A stretch of DNA of 6,262 nucleotides from an uncultured Prevotella sp. (GCA_900319895.1 ONQK01000023.1:1-6262), one strand, 5' to 3'. Positions 1 to 6,261 are shown, numbered from the stretch's first letter. The notes: generated from the sequence alone by a model not told the origin. A program made the numbers and translations.

Positions 1-290
1 GGTGTCAACTGAATGCGAATCACATCATTTTTCCGCATGCTGAGCACACCGTCCACACTCACATCTTTGCCGCCGGCTTTGAGGCTGAAGGTTATCTTCG
101 ACACAATGTTCCTAGCATAGGCCGCATTGTCTGAAACCTTATAAATGAAGTTGCGCTTCTGCTGCGTCGCATCTGCCCAAGCGCCATCCGAGGGCCGGCT
201 CGAGCCTATCGCCGTCTTTTTAGAACCGCAACCGGCCACCACCAGCGGGACAATGAGCAAAATCCATTTGATATAATTTTTTATCTTCAT
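1..290 (-). CDS. DUF4292-family lipoprotein, N-terminal part (cut by window edge)
   Basis: My translation from the ATG at 290 gives 96 residues before the window ends, with no stop. The N-terminus is a lipoprotein signal: lysines at 2, 4 and 8, a hydrophobic run from about residue 9 to 19, then a lipobox V-V-A-G-C with the lipidated cysteine at residue 21. The residues after the cysteine (G-S-K-K) are not acidic, so there is no obvious Bacteroidota surface-export signal and a periplasm-facing lipoprotein is the simpler guess. The mature part, including the stretch S-M-R-K-N-D-V-I-R-I-Q-L, resembles the start of DUF4292 proteins, a family of unknown function in Bacteroidota that may have a LolB/LolA-like lipid-binding fold (inference). 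It starts 20 nt after the TPR gene stop, with a purine-rich GGAAGG directly against the ATG, so it is probably third in the dut operon. From memory, relatives are often followed by an M23 peptidase, which would lie outside this window. Confidence 0.8.
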   Translation of the reverse strand, partial: MKIKNYIKWILLIVPLVVAGCGSKKTAIGSSRPSDGAWADATQQKRNFIYKVSDNAAYARNIVSKITFSLKAGGKDVSVDGVLSMRKNDVIRIQLT

Positions 291-310
291 CCTTCCAACA
301 TTTTAACTTC

Positions 311-2095
311 CTACTTTTTAACGTATTTCTTTCGTCTGATCTTCCGTGCCAGGACTTTATTATCAGGCGCTATACGCAAAGCTTCCTTCCAATACCCCAT
401 GGCACCGTCCACATCGCCGTTCATGCTGTAAATATCACCGCAATGCTCTATAATTACGGCATTCTCTAGCGTATCCGCCAGGTTTTCCATGGCACGGTCT
501 ATATATATTTTTGCCTCCCCATAGCGTTTCATCCTGAACAAAATCCACGCATAAGTATCAAGATAAGTACTGTTTTGAGGTTCCTTATCCACCGTTTTTT
601 TGCTCATCTCACAAGCTTTTTCCAAGCTGCGGCTGTCGGCAGACTCGCTCAAAAAATAAGCATAATTATTCAAACAAGCAATGTTGTCTTCTTTCCAATG
701 AAGGCAGCTGTCATAAGCGGCATAAGCCTCTGCATTCATGCCTTTTTGGTGAAAAATGTCGCCCATAATGGCATAAAAATCGGAAACCATCTCCGGATTG
801 CTCTTCATGTTGATTTGGGATACGCCGCGGCGGAAGGCATCAAGCGCATCGTCTCTACGGTCTTTCTGAAAATAAGCCAGCCCCAAGTAATAATAGAAGA
901 CCATTTCATCGGGATTGTACTTCAGGGCAGGTAAAGAAAGCTCTATCACAGCATCGTATTTCGCCTCCTGCCACTCCATCGTTATCAGCTGCGAGCGCGC
1001 CATCGCATTGTCGGGCGCAATCTGCAACGACTTGTGCCATGCCGCACGGATTGTGTCTTTGGGGCAGGACTTATACTCCAAATAAGAAGCATAAAAATCG
1101 GCAATGTCGCTATTTTTCTGAGGACGACTCAACAAGCGGTTAAACAGCGACAAGACTTTCAAGGAGTCGCCCCCCTCCTCATCGTTCCGGCTCACAAATC
1201 GGCGAATGACCATCAATTTGTCGCTCGTCTCAGGCTTGTCACTGGAGAGCAGCTGCTCCATTAACCGGTTTTCCTCCTCACGCTGATTTTCACCTTGGTA
1301 ATAGTCTAGCAAAGATATGGTGGCAAGCACATGGTCGGGCTCTTCGTCCAAAACCTGGCGATAGACCTTCAACGCCTCGTCTTTGCGCTCTTTGCCCAAC
1401 AGCCAATTGCCCAGCATCACCTTATAGTTCAAGTCATTCGGATATTTTTTCACCAAGCCTTCCAACTCGTCAAAAGCCCGCTGGTCTTCTCCCATCAACG
1501 AATGGACTTGCATTTTGGCCAAGACAAGATTTTCCGACACGCCATCGGCCTTCTCAATGCGCTCAAGTGTATGTAACAAGGCTGGATAGTCTTTCTTCTG
1601 TTGATACAATTGGGCCAGAAGACCCAGCACCTCGGTGCGCGTCGGACTATTATTCACCAACAGTTCAAAAACCTCGATGGCACGGTCGTAGTCGCTTTTA
1701 TAAAGATAAAATTCCGCCAAACGCTGCTGATAAGAAAAGTTCTCTTGGCCCAGCGAGGCTGCTTTTTGGAAACAAGCAAGTGCCAAAGAATCTTTCCCAG
1801 CATGACCATGGTAGTCGCCAAGAAAAAAATAGGGGGCTGCCAATGTAGAATCCAGCTCAATGCAATCGTTCAACAACTGCACGACGATGCTGTCGTTACC
1901 TTGCTGGCGCTGGCGCATAGCCTCTAAAAAGACGTCGTCATAGCGGCGATAATCATCCGACGACAAGGTGTCCACTCCTTCCTTTTTCACCGTCCGGAGA
2001 ATCACATCGTCTGCAAGCGCAGGAATAACGGTCAGAGCCAGAAATCCTGCGACAAAAAACAAGTGGGACAATCTGTTTTTTTGACTTTGTCTCAT
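311..2095 (-). CDS. Secreted tetratricopeptide-repeat (TPR) protein
   Basis: This 594-residue protein of unknown specific role is probably an exported scaffold for protein-protein contacts in the periplasm or at the outer membrane. Residues 1-28 form a Sec signal peptide: basic start (R2, K6, R8), hydrophobic core about 11-26, and cleavage after A-L-A at residue 28. There is no lipobox cysteine. The rest is helical repeats; the clearest TPR units are near 89-116, 122-150, 225-256, 399-428, 440-468, 475-507, 510-539 and 549-578, several ending in the typical P-D/P-N turn. The C-terminus is strongly basic (K-I-R-R-K-K-Y-V-K-K). I chose the ATG at 2095 over an in-frame TTG at 2104: the ATG gives a clean signal peptide and is preceded by GAGG at 2099-2102. 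With this start the gene begins 5 nt after the dut stop; with TTG it would overlap dut by 4 nt. Either way translation is likely coupled to dut. All but the start choice is secure. Confidence 0.9.
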   Translation of the reverse strand: MRQSQKNRLSHLFFVAGFLALTVIPALADDVILRTVKKEGVDTLSSDDYRRYDDVFLEAMRQRQQGNDSIVVQLLNDCIELDSTLAAPYFFLGDYHGHAGKDSLALACFQKAASLGQENFSYQQRLAEFYLYKSDYDRAIEVFELLVNNSPTRTEVLGLLAQLYQQKKDYPALLHTLERIEKADGVSENLVLAKMQVHSLMGEDQRAFDELEGLVKKYPNDLNYKVMLGNWLLGKERKDEALKVYRQVLDEEPDHVLATISLLDYYQGENQREEENRLMEQLLSSDKPETSDKLMVIRRFVSRNDEEGGDSLKVLSLFNRLLSRPQKNSDIADFYASYLEYKSCPKDTIRAAWHKSLQIAPDNAMARSQLITMEWQEAKYDAVIELSLPALKYNPDEMVFYYYLGLAYFQKDRRDDALDAFRRGVSQINMKSNPEMVSDFYAIMGDIFHQKGMNAEAYAAYDSCLHWKEDNIACLNNYAYFLSESADSRSLEKACEMSKKTVDKEPQNSTYLDTYAWILFRMKRYGEAKIYIDRAMENLADTLENAVIIEHCGDIYSMNGDVDGAMGYWKEALRIAPDNKVLARKIRRKKYVKK

Positions 2096-2100
2096 GGGCC

Positions 2101-2538
2101 TCAACCTACTCCAGTATGTCCATAGCCGCCGGCACCACGCTCAGTCTCATCCAACTCTTCAACTGGCTCAAACTCAACTTGTTCATGGCGTGCCACCACC
2201 ATTTGGGCAATCCGCTCGCCTGGCTCGATCAAAAAATCCTCATTCGACAAATTCACCAAGACAACACCCACCTCGCCACGATAGTCGGCATCAATGGTTC
2301 CCGGCGAGTTCAGCACCGTTATGCCATGCTTCAACGCCAGCCCGCTCCTCGGGCGGACCTGCGCCTCATAACCCTGCGGGAGTGCGATAAACAGGCCCGT
2401 TGGCACCAAGCGACGCTCCAACGGTCGCAAAACAATAGACGAACTGATGTCGGCACGCAAGTCAAGTCCCGCACTCTGGCTGGTGGCATAAGCAGGAAGC
2501 GGCTGACCACCTTTATTTACAATTTTCACTTTTACCAT
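2101..2538 (-). CDS. dut: Deoxyuridine 5'-triphosphate nucleotidohydrolase (dUTPase)
   Basis: The enzyme hydrolyses dUTP to dUMP and pyrophosphate in the cytoplasm, keeping uracil out of DNA and feeding dUMP to thymidylate synthase. The 145 residues match the usual size of homotrimeric dUTPases, and all five motifs are visible: I, A-G-L-D-L-R-A at 23-29; II, R-P-R-S-G-L-A at 62-68; [12 protein letters not shown] at 80-88 with the predicted catalytic aspartate D83; IV, G-E-R-I-A-Q-M at 107-113; [11 protein letters not shown] at 134-143. In motif V the usual phenylalanine that stacks on the uracil is tyrosine (Y139), a mild departure. The ATG at 2538 aligns with the normal N-terminus of the family; a GTG at codon 4 is the only nearby alternative. 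It heads the operon with the TPR and DUF4292 genes and diverges from dgt. Its likely promoter box sits only 4 nt upstream of the ATG, which suggests a leaderless or nearly leaderless transcript. Confidence 0.97.
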   Translation of the reverse strand: MVKVKIVNKGGQPLPAYATSQSAGLDLRADISSSIVLRPLERRLVPTGLFIALPQGYEAQVRPRSGLALKHGITVLNSPGTIDADYRGEVGVVLVNLSNEDFLIEPGERIAQMVVARHEQVEFEPVEELDETERGAGGYGHTGVG

Positions 2539-2542
2539 GTTG

Positions 2543-2550
2543 CAAAAATA
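2543..2550 (-). promoter_or_regulatory. Predicted -7 promoter box of the dut operon
   Basis: On the minus strand the sequence reads TATTTTTG, a full match to the Bacteroidota -7 consensus TAnnTTTG. It is the only such match I find on this strand between dut and dgt. A candidate -33 element, ATTG at 2567-2570, is spaced 16 bp away instead of the usual 19-21, so that half is weak. The box ends 4 nt before the dut ATG, which would put the transcript start at or almost at the start codon. Confidence 0.55.
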
Positions 2551-2592
2551 ACGAATAATCCGCAGACAATCATCATTTTCTTGACTAAAATA

Positions 2593-2623
2593 AATGTTTT
2601 TACCGAAATTTACATTACTTTTG
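2593..2623 (+). promoter_or_regulatory. Predicted promoter of dgt
   Basis: TACTTTTG at 2616-2623 matches the Bacteroidota -7 consensus TAnnTTTG in full. Nineteen bases upstream, AATG at 2593-2596 is a partial match to the -33 TTTG element. Transcription would begin at about 2627-2631, leaving a 5' leader of roughly 55 nt before the dgt ATG at 2684. The leader is A-rich and has no strong Shine-Dalgarno sequence, which is normal in this phylum. Confidence 0.6.
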
Positions 2624-2640
2624 CGTTTATGAAACGAAAA
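2620..2640. repeat. Imperfect inverted repeat over the predicted dgt transcription start
   Basis: Nine-base arms TTTGCGTTT (2620-2628) and AAACGAAAA (2632-2640) flank a 3-nt centre and pair at eight of nine positions; only G2623/A2637 fails. The dyad covers the end of the -7 box and the predicted start of the dgt transcript, a position where a repressor could bind. The arms are AT-rich, so chance is a real possibility, and I know of no matching regulator. Confidence 0.25.
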
Positions 2641-2683
2641 GAATGCTAAAAAACAGCTGAAAAACGATTAAGCAACAACAACC

Positions 2684-4027
2684 ATGATGGATTGGAAACA
2701 ACTCATTGCCAGCAAACGGCTCGGACAAGAATTCAGGCACACCGAGCGCCGCGACGACCGCTCAGAGTTCAAAAGAGACTACGACAGGCTCATCTTTTCT
2801 GCACCCTTCAGACGATTGCAGAACAAGACACAGGTATACCCTCTGCCTGGCAGCATCTTCGTACACAACAGGCTCACGCACAGCCTCGAAGTGGCAAGCG
2901 TGGGCATGTCGCTGGGCAACGACATTGCCAACGAACTCATCGCCACAAAGCGCCCTGAGCTGAGAGGGACACTTTTTGAACAGATCGGGACCATCGTCTC
3001 GGCGGCATGCCTGGCCCACGACTTGGGCAATCCGCCGTTCGGGCACAGTGGCGAGAAAGCCATCCAAACATTTTTCACAGAAGGGCCAGGCAATCCGCTG
3101 CGCCAAAAAGTGAGTCCTGAATTCTGGGACGACATCACCCATTTTGAAGGGAACGCCAATGCCTTCCGAATTTTGACACACCGGTTCCTGGGACGGCGCG
3201 ACGGCGGATTTGTCATGACTTATGCCACATTGGGCTCTATCGTCAAATATCCGCACGCCTCGCGCTTGGCAGGGACACACGGGAAATTCGGTTTTTTTCA
3301 TTCAGAACAAGAAACTTTCCGGAAAATTGCCGATGAAATGGGCTTAATTTGCAAGTCAAGGCCGGGAGAGGCGCTGGCATATGCACGACATCCATTGGTC
3401 TATTTGGTCGAAGCCGCCGACGACATCTGCTACGAAATCATGGACATTGAAGACTCGCACAAGCTCAAAATCATCTCTTACGAGGAAACCGAGAGGCTCC
3501 TGCTAGGATTTTTTGATGAAGACACGCAAAAAGTCATCTTGCAACGCATTGAAGAAGAAGGACTTACGGACATCAATGAAAAAGTTGTCTACATGCGCGC
3601 GTGTGTTATCGGAAAGTTGGAAAACGAATGTGTCAAAACCTTTATCGAACACGAGGAAGACATCCTCAATGGTACGTTCAACGGCTCGATTATCGAGAAT
3701 ATCAACCCTCTGCAAAGAGACGCGTATCAGGAATGTGCTAAAATGTCGTACAAAAAAATATACCGCAGCAAACCCGTGCTCGACGTTGAACTCTCTGGTT
3801 ATAAAATCATGGAAACCCTTATGACACAAATGGTTGACGCCGCCTTGCGCCCTGAGCGCTTTCAATCCAAACAACTCATCAGCCGGTTCAGCAGCCAGTA
3901 CGACATTAACAGCGATGACTTGGAGACGCGCGTCATGGCAGTCATCGACTACATCAGCGGAATGACAGACGTCTATGCCCTCGATGTCTACCAAAAAATC
4001 AACGGCATCAGCCTGCCTTTGATATGA
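2684..4027 (+). CDS. dgt: Deoxynucleoside triphosphate triphosphohydrolase (dGTPase family)
   Basis: This HD-domain enzyme of 447 residues is predicted to cleave dNTPs, classically dGTP, to the deoxynucleoside and tripolyphosphate, adjusting cytoplasmic dNTP pools. The metal-binding set is visible: H66 in H-N-R-L-T-H-S-L-E (61-69), the H-D pair at 112-113 in A-H-D-L-G-N-P-P-F-G-H (111-121), and the aspartate of E-A-A-D-D-I-C-Y (243-250), probably D246. The N-terminal block R-D-Y-D-R-L-I-F-S-A-P-F-R-R-L-Q-N-K-T-Q (31-50) and the C-terminal Y-I-S-G-M-T-D-V-Y-A-L-D are also family hallmarks, so the protein is full length. ATGs at 2684 and 2687 are adjacent; the first is used, and the choice changes one residue. 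Substrate preference (dGTP only or all dNTPs) cannot be read from the sequence. It diverges from dut, another dNTP-pool enzyme, and converges on glsB with a shared terminator. Confidence 0.95.
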   Translation: MMDWKQLIASKRLGQEFRHTERRDDRSEFKRDYDRLIFSAPFRRLQNKTQVYPLPGSIFVHNRLTHSLEVASVGMSLGNDIANELIATKRPELRGTLFEQIGTIVSAACLAHDLGNPPFGHSGEKAIQTFFTEGPGNPLRQKVSPEFWDDITHFEGNANAFRILTHRFLGRRDGGFVMTYATLGSIVKYPHASRLAGTHGKFGFFHSEQETFRKIADEMGLICKSRPGEALAYARHPLVYLVEAADDICYEIMDIEDSHKLKIISYEETERLLLGFFDEDTQKVILQRIEEEGLTDINEKVVYMRACVIGKLENECVKTFIEHEEDILNGTFNGSIIENINPLQRDAYQECAKMSYKKIYRSKPVLDVELSGYKIMETLMTQMVDAALRPERFQSKQLISRFSSQYDINSDDLETRVMAVIDYISGMTDVYALDVYQKINGISLPLI

Positions 4028-4057
4028 CATCGGCTTCGGGTCCGAAAGTTGAACAAC

Positions 4058-4104
4058 AAACAAAAAATGTCCATTTTTTACGATGAAATGGGCATTTTTT
4101 GTTT
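4058..4104. terminator. Stem-loop terminator between dgt and glsB, probably bidirectional
   Basis: Arms at 4058-4076 and 4086-4104 can form a 19-bp stem around a 9-nt loop. In the rightward (dgt) transcript every position pairs, with one G-U wobble (4070/4092). In the leftward (glsB) transcript the same position is an A-C mismatch. The rightward arm ends in TTTTTTGTTT and the leftward arm likewise, so each transcript gets an A-rich 5' arm and a U-rich 3' arm. The stem starts 30 nt after the dgt stop and overlaps the first two plus-strand bases of the glsB stop codon (4103-4105). Confidence 0.85.
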
Positions 4105-5095
4105 ATTTCCCCTCTTTATAAATCAATTTATTTGCTCCGGATGTAATCTTGAGTGCCTCGGGGTTTTGTTGGATAAACGAGTCGATGTGGCGAACACGCT
4201 TCTCTTCTAGAATTTCGTCAACGGCAATTAAGATTCCTGTCTCCTCTACCTCTCCAAAGCCAGAATTTATCGCAGTTCCAAACAATCGCATTGTCGGGCT
4301 CAAACTCATATAAGCATTGATCAGCGGCGGAATATTAAAGCCTAATTTCCTGATTTCCGCATTCAAGGTCCTATAGTCCGTCTTAAAGTCATCCGAACAG
4401 AACAAGGCCTCCAATTCCCGCTCGTTGGTTTCAATTTTCAGCGGTTTCATCGGCACGATGAGATGCTCTTTGTCATCAAAATGTTTCTTCAAAAAATACA
4501 GAATCATATCGCGGCCTTTGCGTACATACGAAGGGTACATCGTCACTTTGCCGAAAAAATACTTGACATTTGGCTCTAATACGGTCAATGCACCCAAGCC
4601 GTCCCACAAATTGTCAAGCGCAAAAAGACTTTTGGCCCCGCGCCGCGTGCTCTGATAGTCTAACGAGACGAAAGAACGGCCCAACTCTATGGTTTGAGGC
4701 ATGTAATCACGAATAAACTTTTCCGAGAAATGAAACATGTGGCTCGTCGCAAGAATCGGCTGGCCGCGCTCATCCATCTGCCAATCACAGCCGAGAAGAT
4801 AACGGTAGCCACCGATAATTTCGTGTGTCTCCGGATTCCAAACAATCAGCTGCCGATAGCCATTAGGCATCAAGTCAAACTCGTCGATGTCGACAGACTT
4901 GCCGGTGCCGCCGCCGGCAGCCCTGAATGCAATCTCACGCAAGCGCCCCACCTCGCGCATCACATTGGGGGCGTTGTGAGCCGTAAAGACATAAATTTCG
5001 TTGTGACTTTTGTTCGTCATGCGCAACTGAAGCTCTGGCGTCAGCTCTCTCCTGAGAATTTCGCTATCTATCGGTTCTATGATGTCTTCTTTCAT
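4103..5095 (-). CDS. glsB: Acyl-ACP:glycine N-acyltransferase, glycine-lipid synthesis (GlsB-like)
   Basis: The protein is predicted to transfer a 3-hydroxyacyl chain from acyl carrier protein to the amino group of glycine, giving N-acyl glycine (commendamide-type products), the first step of glycine-lipid synthesis known from Bacteroides. Its 330 residues contain the features of the OlsB/hemolysin-like GNAT acyltransferase family: V-G-R-L-R-E-I-A-F-R (49-58), a glycine-rich segment G-G-G-T-G-K-S-V-D-I-D-E-F-D (61-74), and I-E-L-G-R-S-F-V (136-143) followed by the basic Q-S-T-R-R-G (148-153). There is no signal peptide or clear membrane span, so it should act at the cytoplasmic face of the membrane. 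It lies 41 nt downstream of glsA on the same strand, and that pairing is the strongest argument for glycine over ornithine as the acceptor. Databases often call such genes hemolysin or GNAT acetyltransferase. No strong ribosome-binding site is seen; a purine-rich stretch lies in the spacer. The acceptor amino acid is inferred, not visible. Confidence 0.85.
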   Translation of the reverse strand: MKEDIIEPIDSEILRRELTPELQLRMTNKSHNEIYVFTAHNAPNVMREVGRLREIAFRAAGGGTGKSVDIDEFDLMPNGYRQLIVWNPETHEIIGGYRYLLGCDWQMDERGQPILATSHMFHFSEKFIRDYMPQTIELGRSFVSLDYQSTRRGAKSLFALDNLWDGLGALTVLEPNVKYFFGKVTMYPSYVRKGRDMILYFLKKHFDDKEHLIVPMKPLKIETNERELEALFCSDDFKTDYRTLNAEIRKLGFNIPPLINAYMSLSPTMRLFGTAINSGFGEVEETGILIAVDEILEEKRVRHIDSFIQQNPEALKITSGANKLIYKEGK

Positions 5096-5136
5096 AAAGC
5101 AACTATTTCTCTAATCCTTTCTACTCAAAGCAACGG

Positions 5137-5973
5137 CTATGACTGCTGCCCCAAGCTATAAACTTCTTCTTTCACATGTTGTGCCCATGCCCACGGACTC
5201 CGGCTTTTGTCAAACCTCTGCCAGGGAATCGGCTTCCCAATGGTCACATGGAACGTTTTGTGCCGATTTTTATACATTTCATCCACCAAAAACAACATGG
5301 CTATATTGAATTTTATGTGCAGTTTCTTACAAATATTGGCCAAGCGATAAAAAAAATCGGAATTTTGGCCGCCAAAATGAATTGGGATCACATCTCTCTG
5401 ATATTCAACACTTTTTGTTATGAAAGTTTTCCTCCAATCCACATCTTTTACACACCCGTCTGTCTTTCTTGAACACAAACCCGCCGGGAACATCAAAATG
5501 TGGTTGTCGCTCTGAAAGCCAGCCTCTACCGCTTGGGGAAAACTGCGGCTCTGAGCCCCCGTCTTATTAATGGGGATACACAAAGGGGCCAGCCCCGGCA
5601 AGTTCATCAGCAAATCATTGACCAAATATCGAAACCGGCCGTCATAATGCTTGCCAATAATCGCACCCAGCGCCACGCCATCAATGCCTCCCAATGGATG
5701 ATTGCTCACAAACGAATACAAACGCCCGTCGTCTTTCTGAGGCAAATTGTCCAAACCTGCAACCTGCAAGTCCAAATCTAAATACCTCACCGTCGCATCA
5801 AGCCACTCTACGCCTGTCTTGTCGCGGTTTTCCCAAAGAAAGCCATTCACCTCATCCTCATGAATAATATGCTTCAGCCATCTAACCAAGGGACGAGGAA
5901 CATATTTCGCCCTGTTCCCCATCTTGCTATAAAGCACATGCTCAATGTCAATAGTTTTCTTTATCGCTACCAT
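5137..5973 (-). CDS. glsA: PlsC-like O-acyltransferase, glycine-lipid synthesis (GlsA-like)
   Basis: This 278-residue 1-acyl-glycerol-phosphate-acyltransferase-type protein is predicted to attach a second fatty acid to the 3-hydroxyl of N-acyl glycine made by GlsB, giving the mature diacylated glycine lipid. The acyltransferase motif I is S-N-H-P-L-G-G-I-D-G (90-99) with presumed catalytic H92 and D98. The spacing is H-x5-D, one residue longer than canonical H-x4-D. A second block, M-F-P-A-G-L-C-S-R-K (161-170), replaces the usual F-P-E-G-T-R, so the conserved glutamate is alanine. I-P-I-H-F-G-G-Q-N-S (196-205) stands for the last motif. These departures probably typify this Bacteroidota subfamily and need not mean loss of function. 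The ATG at 5973 is used; a second ATG at 5980 is out of frame. A perfect -7 box lies 19 nt upstream, so glsA likely leads a two-gene operon with glsB. A generic phospholipid acyltransferase is the main alternative; the neighbour argues against it. Confidence 0.85.
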   Translation of the reverse strand: MVAIKKTIDIEHVLYSKMGNRAKYVPRPLVRWLKHIIHEDEVNGFLWENRDKTGVEWLDATVRYLDLDLQVAGLDNLPQKDDGRLYSFVSNHPLGGIDGVALGAIIGKHYDGRFRYLVNDLLMNLPGLAPLCIPINKTGAQSRSFPQAVEAGFQSDNHILMFPAGLCSRKTDGCVKDVDWRKTFITKSVEYQRDVIPIHFGGQNSDFFYRLANICKKLHIKFNIAMLFLVDEMYKNRHKTFHVTIGKPIPWQRFDKSRSPWAWAQHVKEEVYSLGQQS

Positions 5974-5992
5974 TTTTCATCAAAATATCCTG

Positions 5993-6000
5993 CAAATATA
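5993..6000 (-). promoter_or_regulatory. Predicted -7 promoter box of glsAB
   Basis: The minus strand reads TATATTTG, a full match to TAnnTTTG, ending 19 nt before the glsA ATG. That would give a leader of roughly 12-16 nt. I see no good -33 TTTG at 19-21 bp; the best is TGAG at 6021-6024. A poorer copy of the -7 box (AAAGTTTG) lies just upstream at 6004-6011. Confidence 0.5.
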
Positions 6001-6073
6001 ATGCAAACTTTTCAATTATGCTCATTTTTTATGAAAAAACAAGAAAATAAGTAAGTGCCGGATTCGCAAAAAT

Positions 6074-6089
6074 GTTCAAAAGTTCAAAA
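6074..6089 (+). repeat. Tandem 8-bp repeat in the glsA/tRNA-Leu intergenic region
   Basis: GTTCAAAA occurs twice back to back (6074-6081 and 6082-6089). It lies between the two divergent promoters in an otherwise AT-rich 206-nt gap (5974-6179) where I find no further gene. It could be a paired binding site, but two short AT-rich copies may be chance. Confidence 0.3.
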
Positions 6090-6134
6090 AACGGCAATTT
6101 TATCCGATCCCGACAAAACTTTTCCGCCTAAAAA

Positions 6135-6165
6135 TTTGCATTTTCAGAAAAAACTCGTATCTTTG
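6135..6165 (+). promoter_or_regulatory. Predicted promoter of tRNA-Leu
   Basis: TTTG at 6135-6138 and TATCTTTG at 6158-6165 match the Bacteroidota -33 and -7 elements, and the 19-bp spacing is ideal. This is the best promoter in the window. Transcription would start about 5-10 nt after the -7 box, a few bases ahead of the tRNA 5' end at 6180. Confidence 0.85.
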
Positions 6166-6179
6166 CACTCGCTTTTGAT

Positions 6180-6261
6180 GCCCAGATGGCGGAATCGGTA
6201 GACGCGCTGGTCTCAAACACCAGTGGGGCAACCCATCCCGGTTCGACCCCGGGTCTGGGTA
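6180..6261 (+). tRNA. tRNA-Leu, anticodon CAA
   Basis: The full class II cloverleaf folds by eye. The acceptor stem pairs 6180-6186 with 6254-6260, with a G-U at the end pair. The D arm follows. The anticodon stem is CUGGU/ACCAG around the loop CUCAAAC, giving anticodon CAA at 6214-6216, which reads UUG leucine codons. The long variable arm pairs UGGG with CCCA (6224-6227, 6232-6235), as expected for leucine. The T stem is CCCGG/CCGGG with loop UUCGACC (6242-6248). The discriminator is A at 6261, also normal for tRNA-Leu. The next base, C at 6262, is the last in the window, so whether CCA is encoded cannot be decided. Confidence 0.97.

Noticed and set aside
2116..2649. Plus-strand open frame of 177 codons opposite dut and across the intergenic gap
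   Set aside because: It lies antisense to a dUTPase with all five motifs, its translation shows no recognisable domain, and it crosses the promoter region; it is a shadow frame.
2629..2649. Six-codon frame (M-K-R-K-E-C) at the predicted dgt transcript start, as a possible leader peptide
   Set aside because: It is too short to judge, has no ribosome-binding site, and no attenuator hairpin follows it; ATG by chance in AT-rich DNA is likelier.
2762..3301. Minus-strand open frame of 179 codons opposite the 5' half of dgt
   Set aside because: It is cysteine-rich by accident of frame and has no domain or promoter, and the sense strand is a confident gene.
4034..4048. Small TTCGG/CCGAA inverted repeat just after the dgt stop
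   Set aside because: The loop would be only 2-4 nt and the stem 4-5 bp, with no U-tract; the strong stem-loop at 4058-4104 is the terminator.
3503..4063. Minus-strand open frame of 186 codons opposite the 3' half of dgt
   Set aside because: It is antisense to clear HD-enzyme sequence and runs into the terminator; its composition mirrors the dgt codons and no family is recognisable.
6056..6096. Possible hairpin TGCCG...CGGCA between glsA and tRNA-Leu
   Set aside because: The stem has only 5 bp around a 31-nt loop, with no useful U-tract placement; too weak to call a terminator or regulator.
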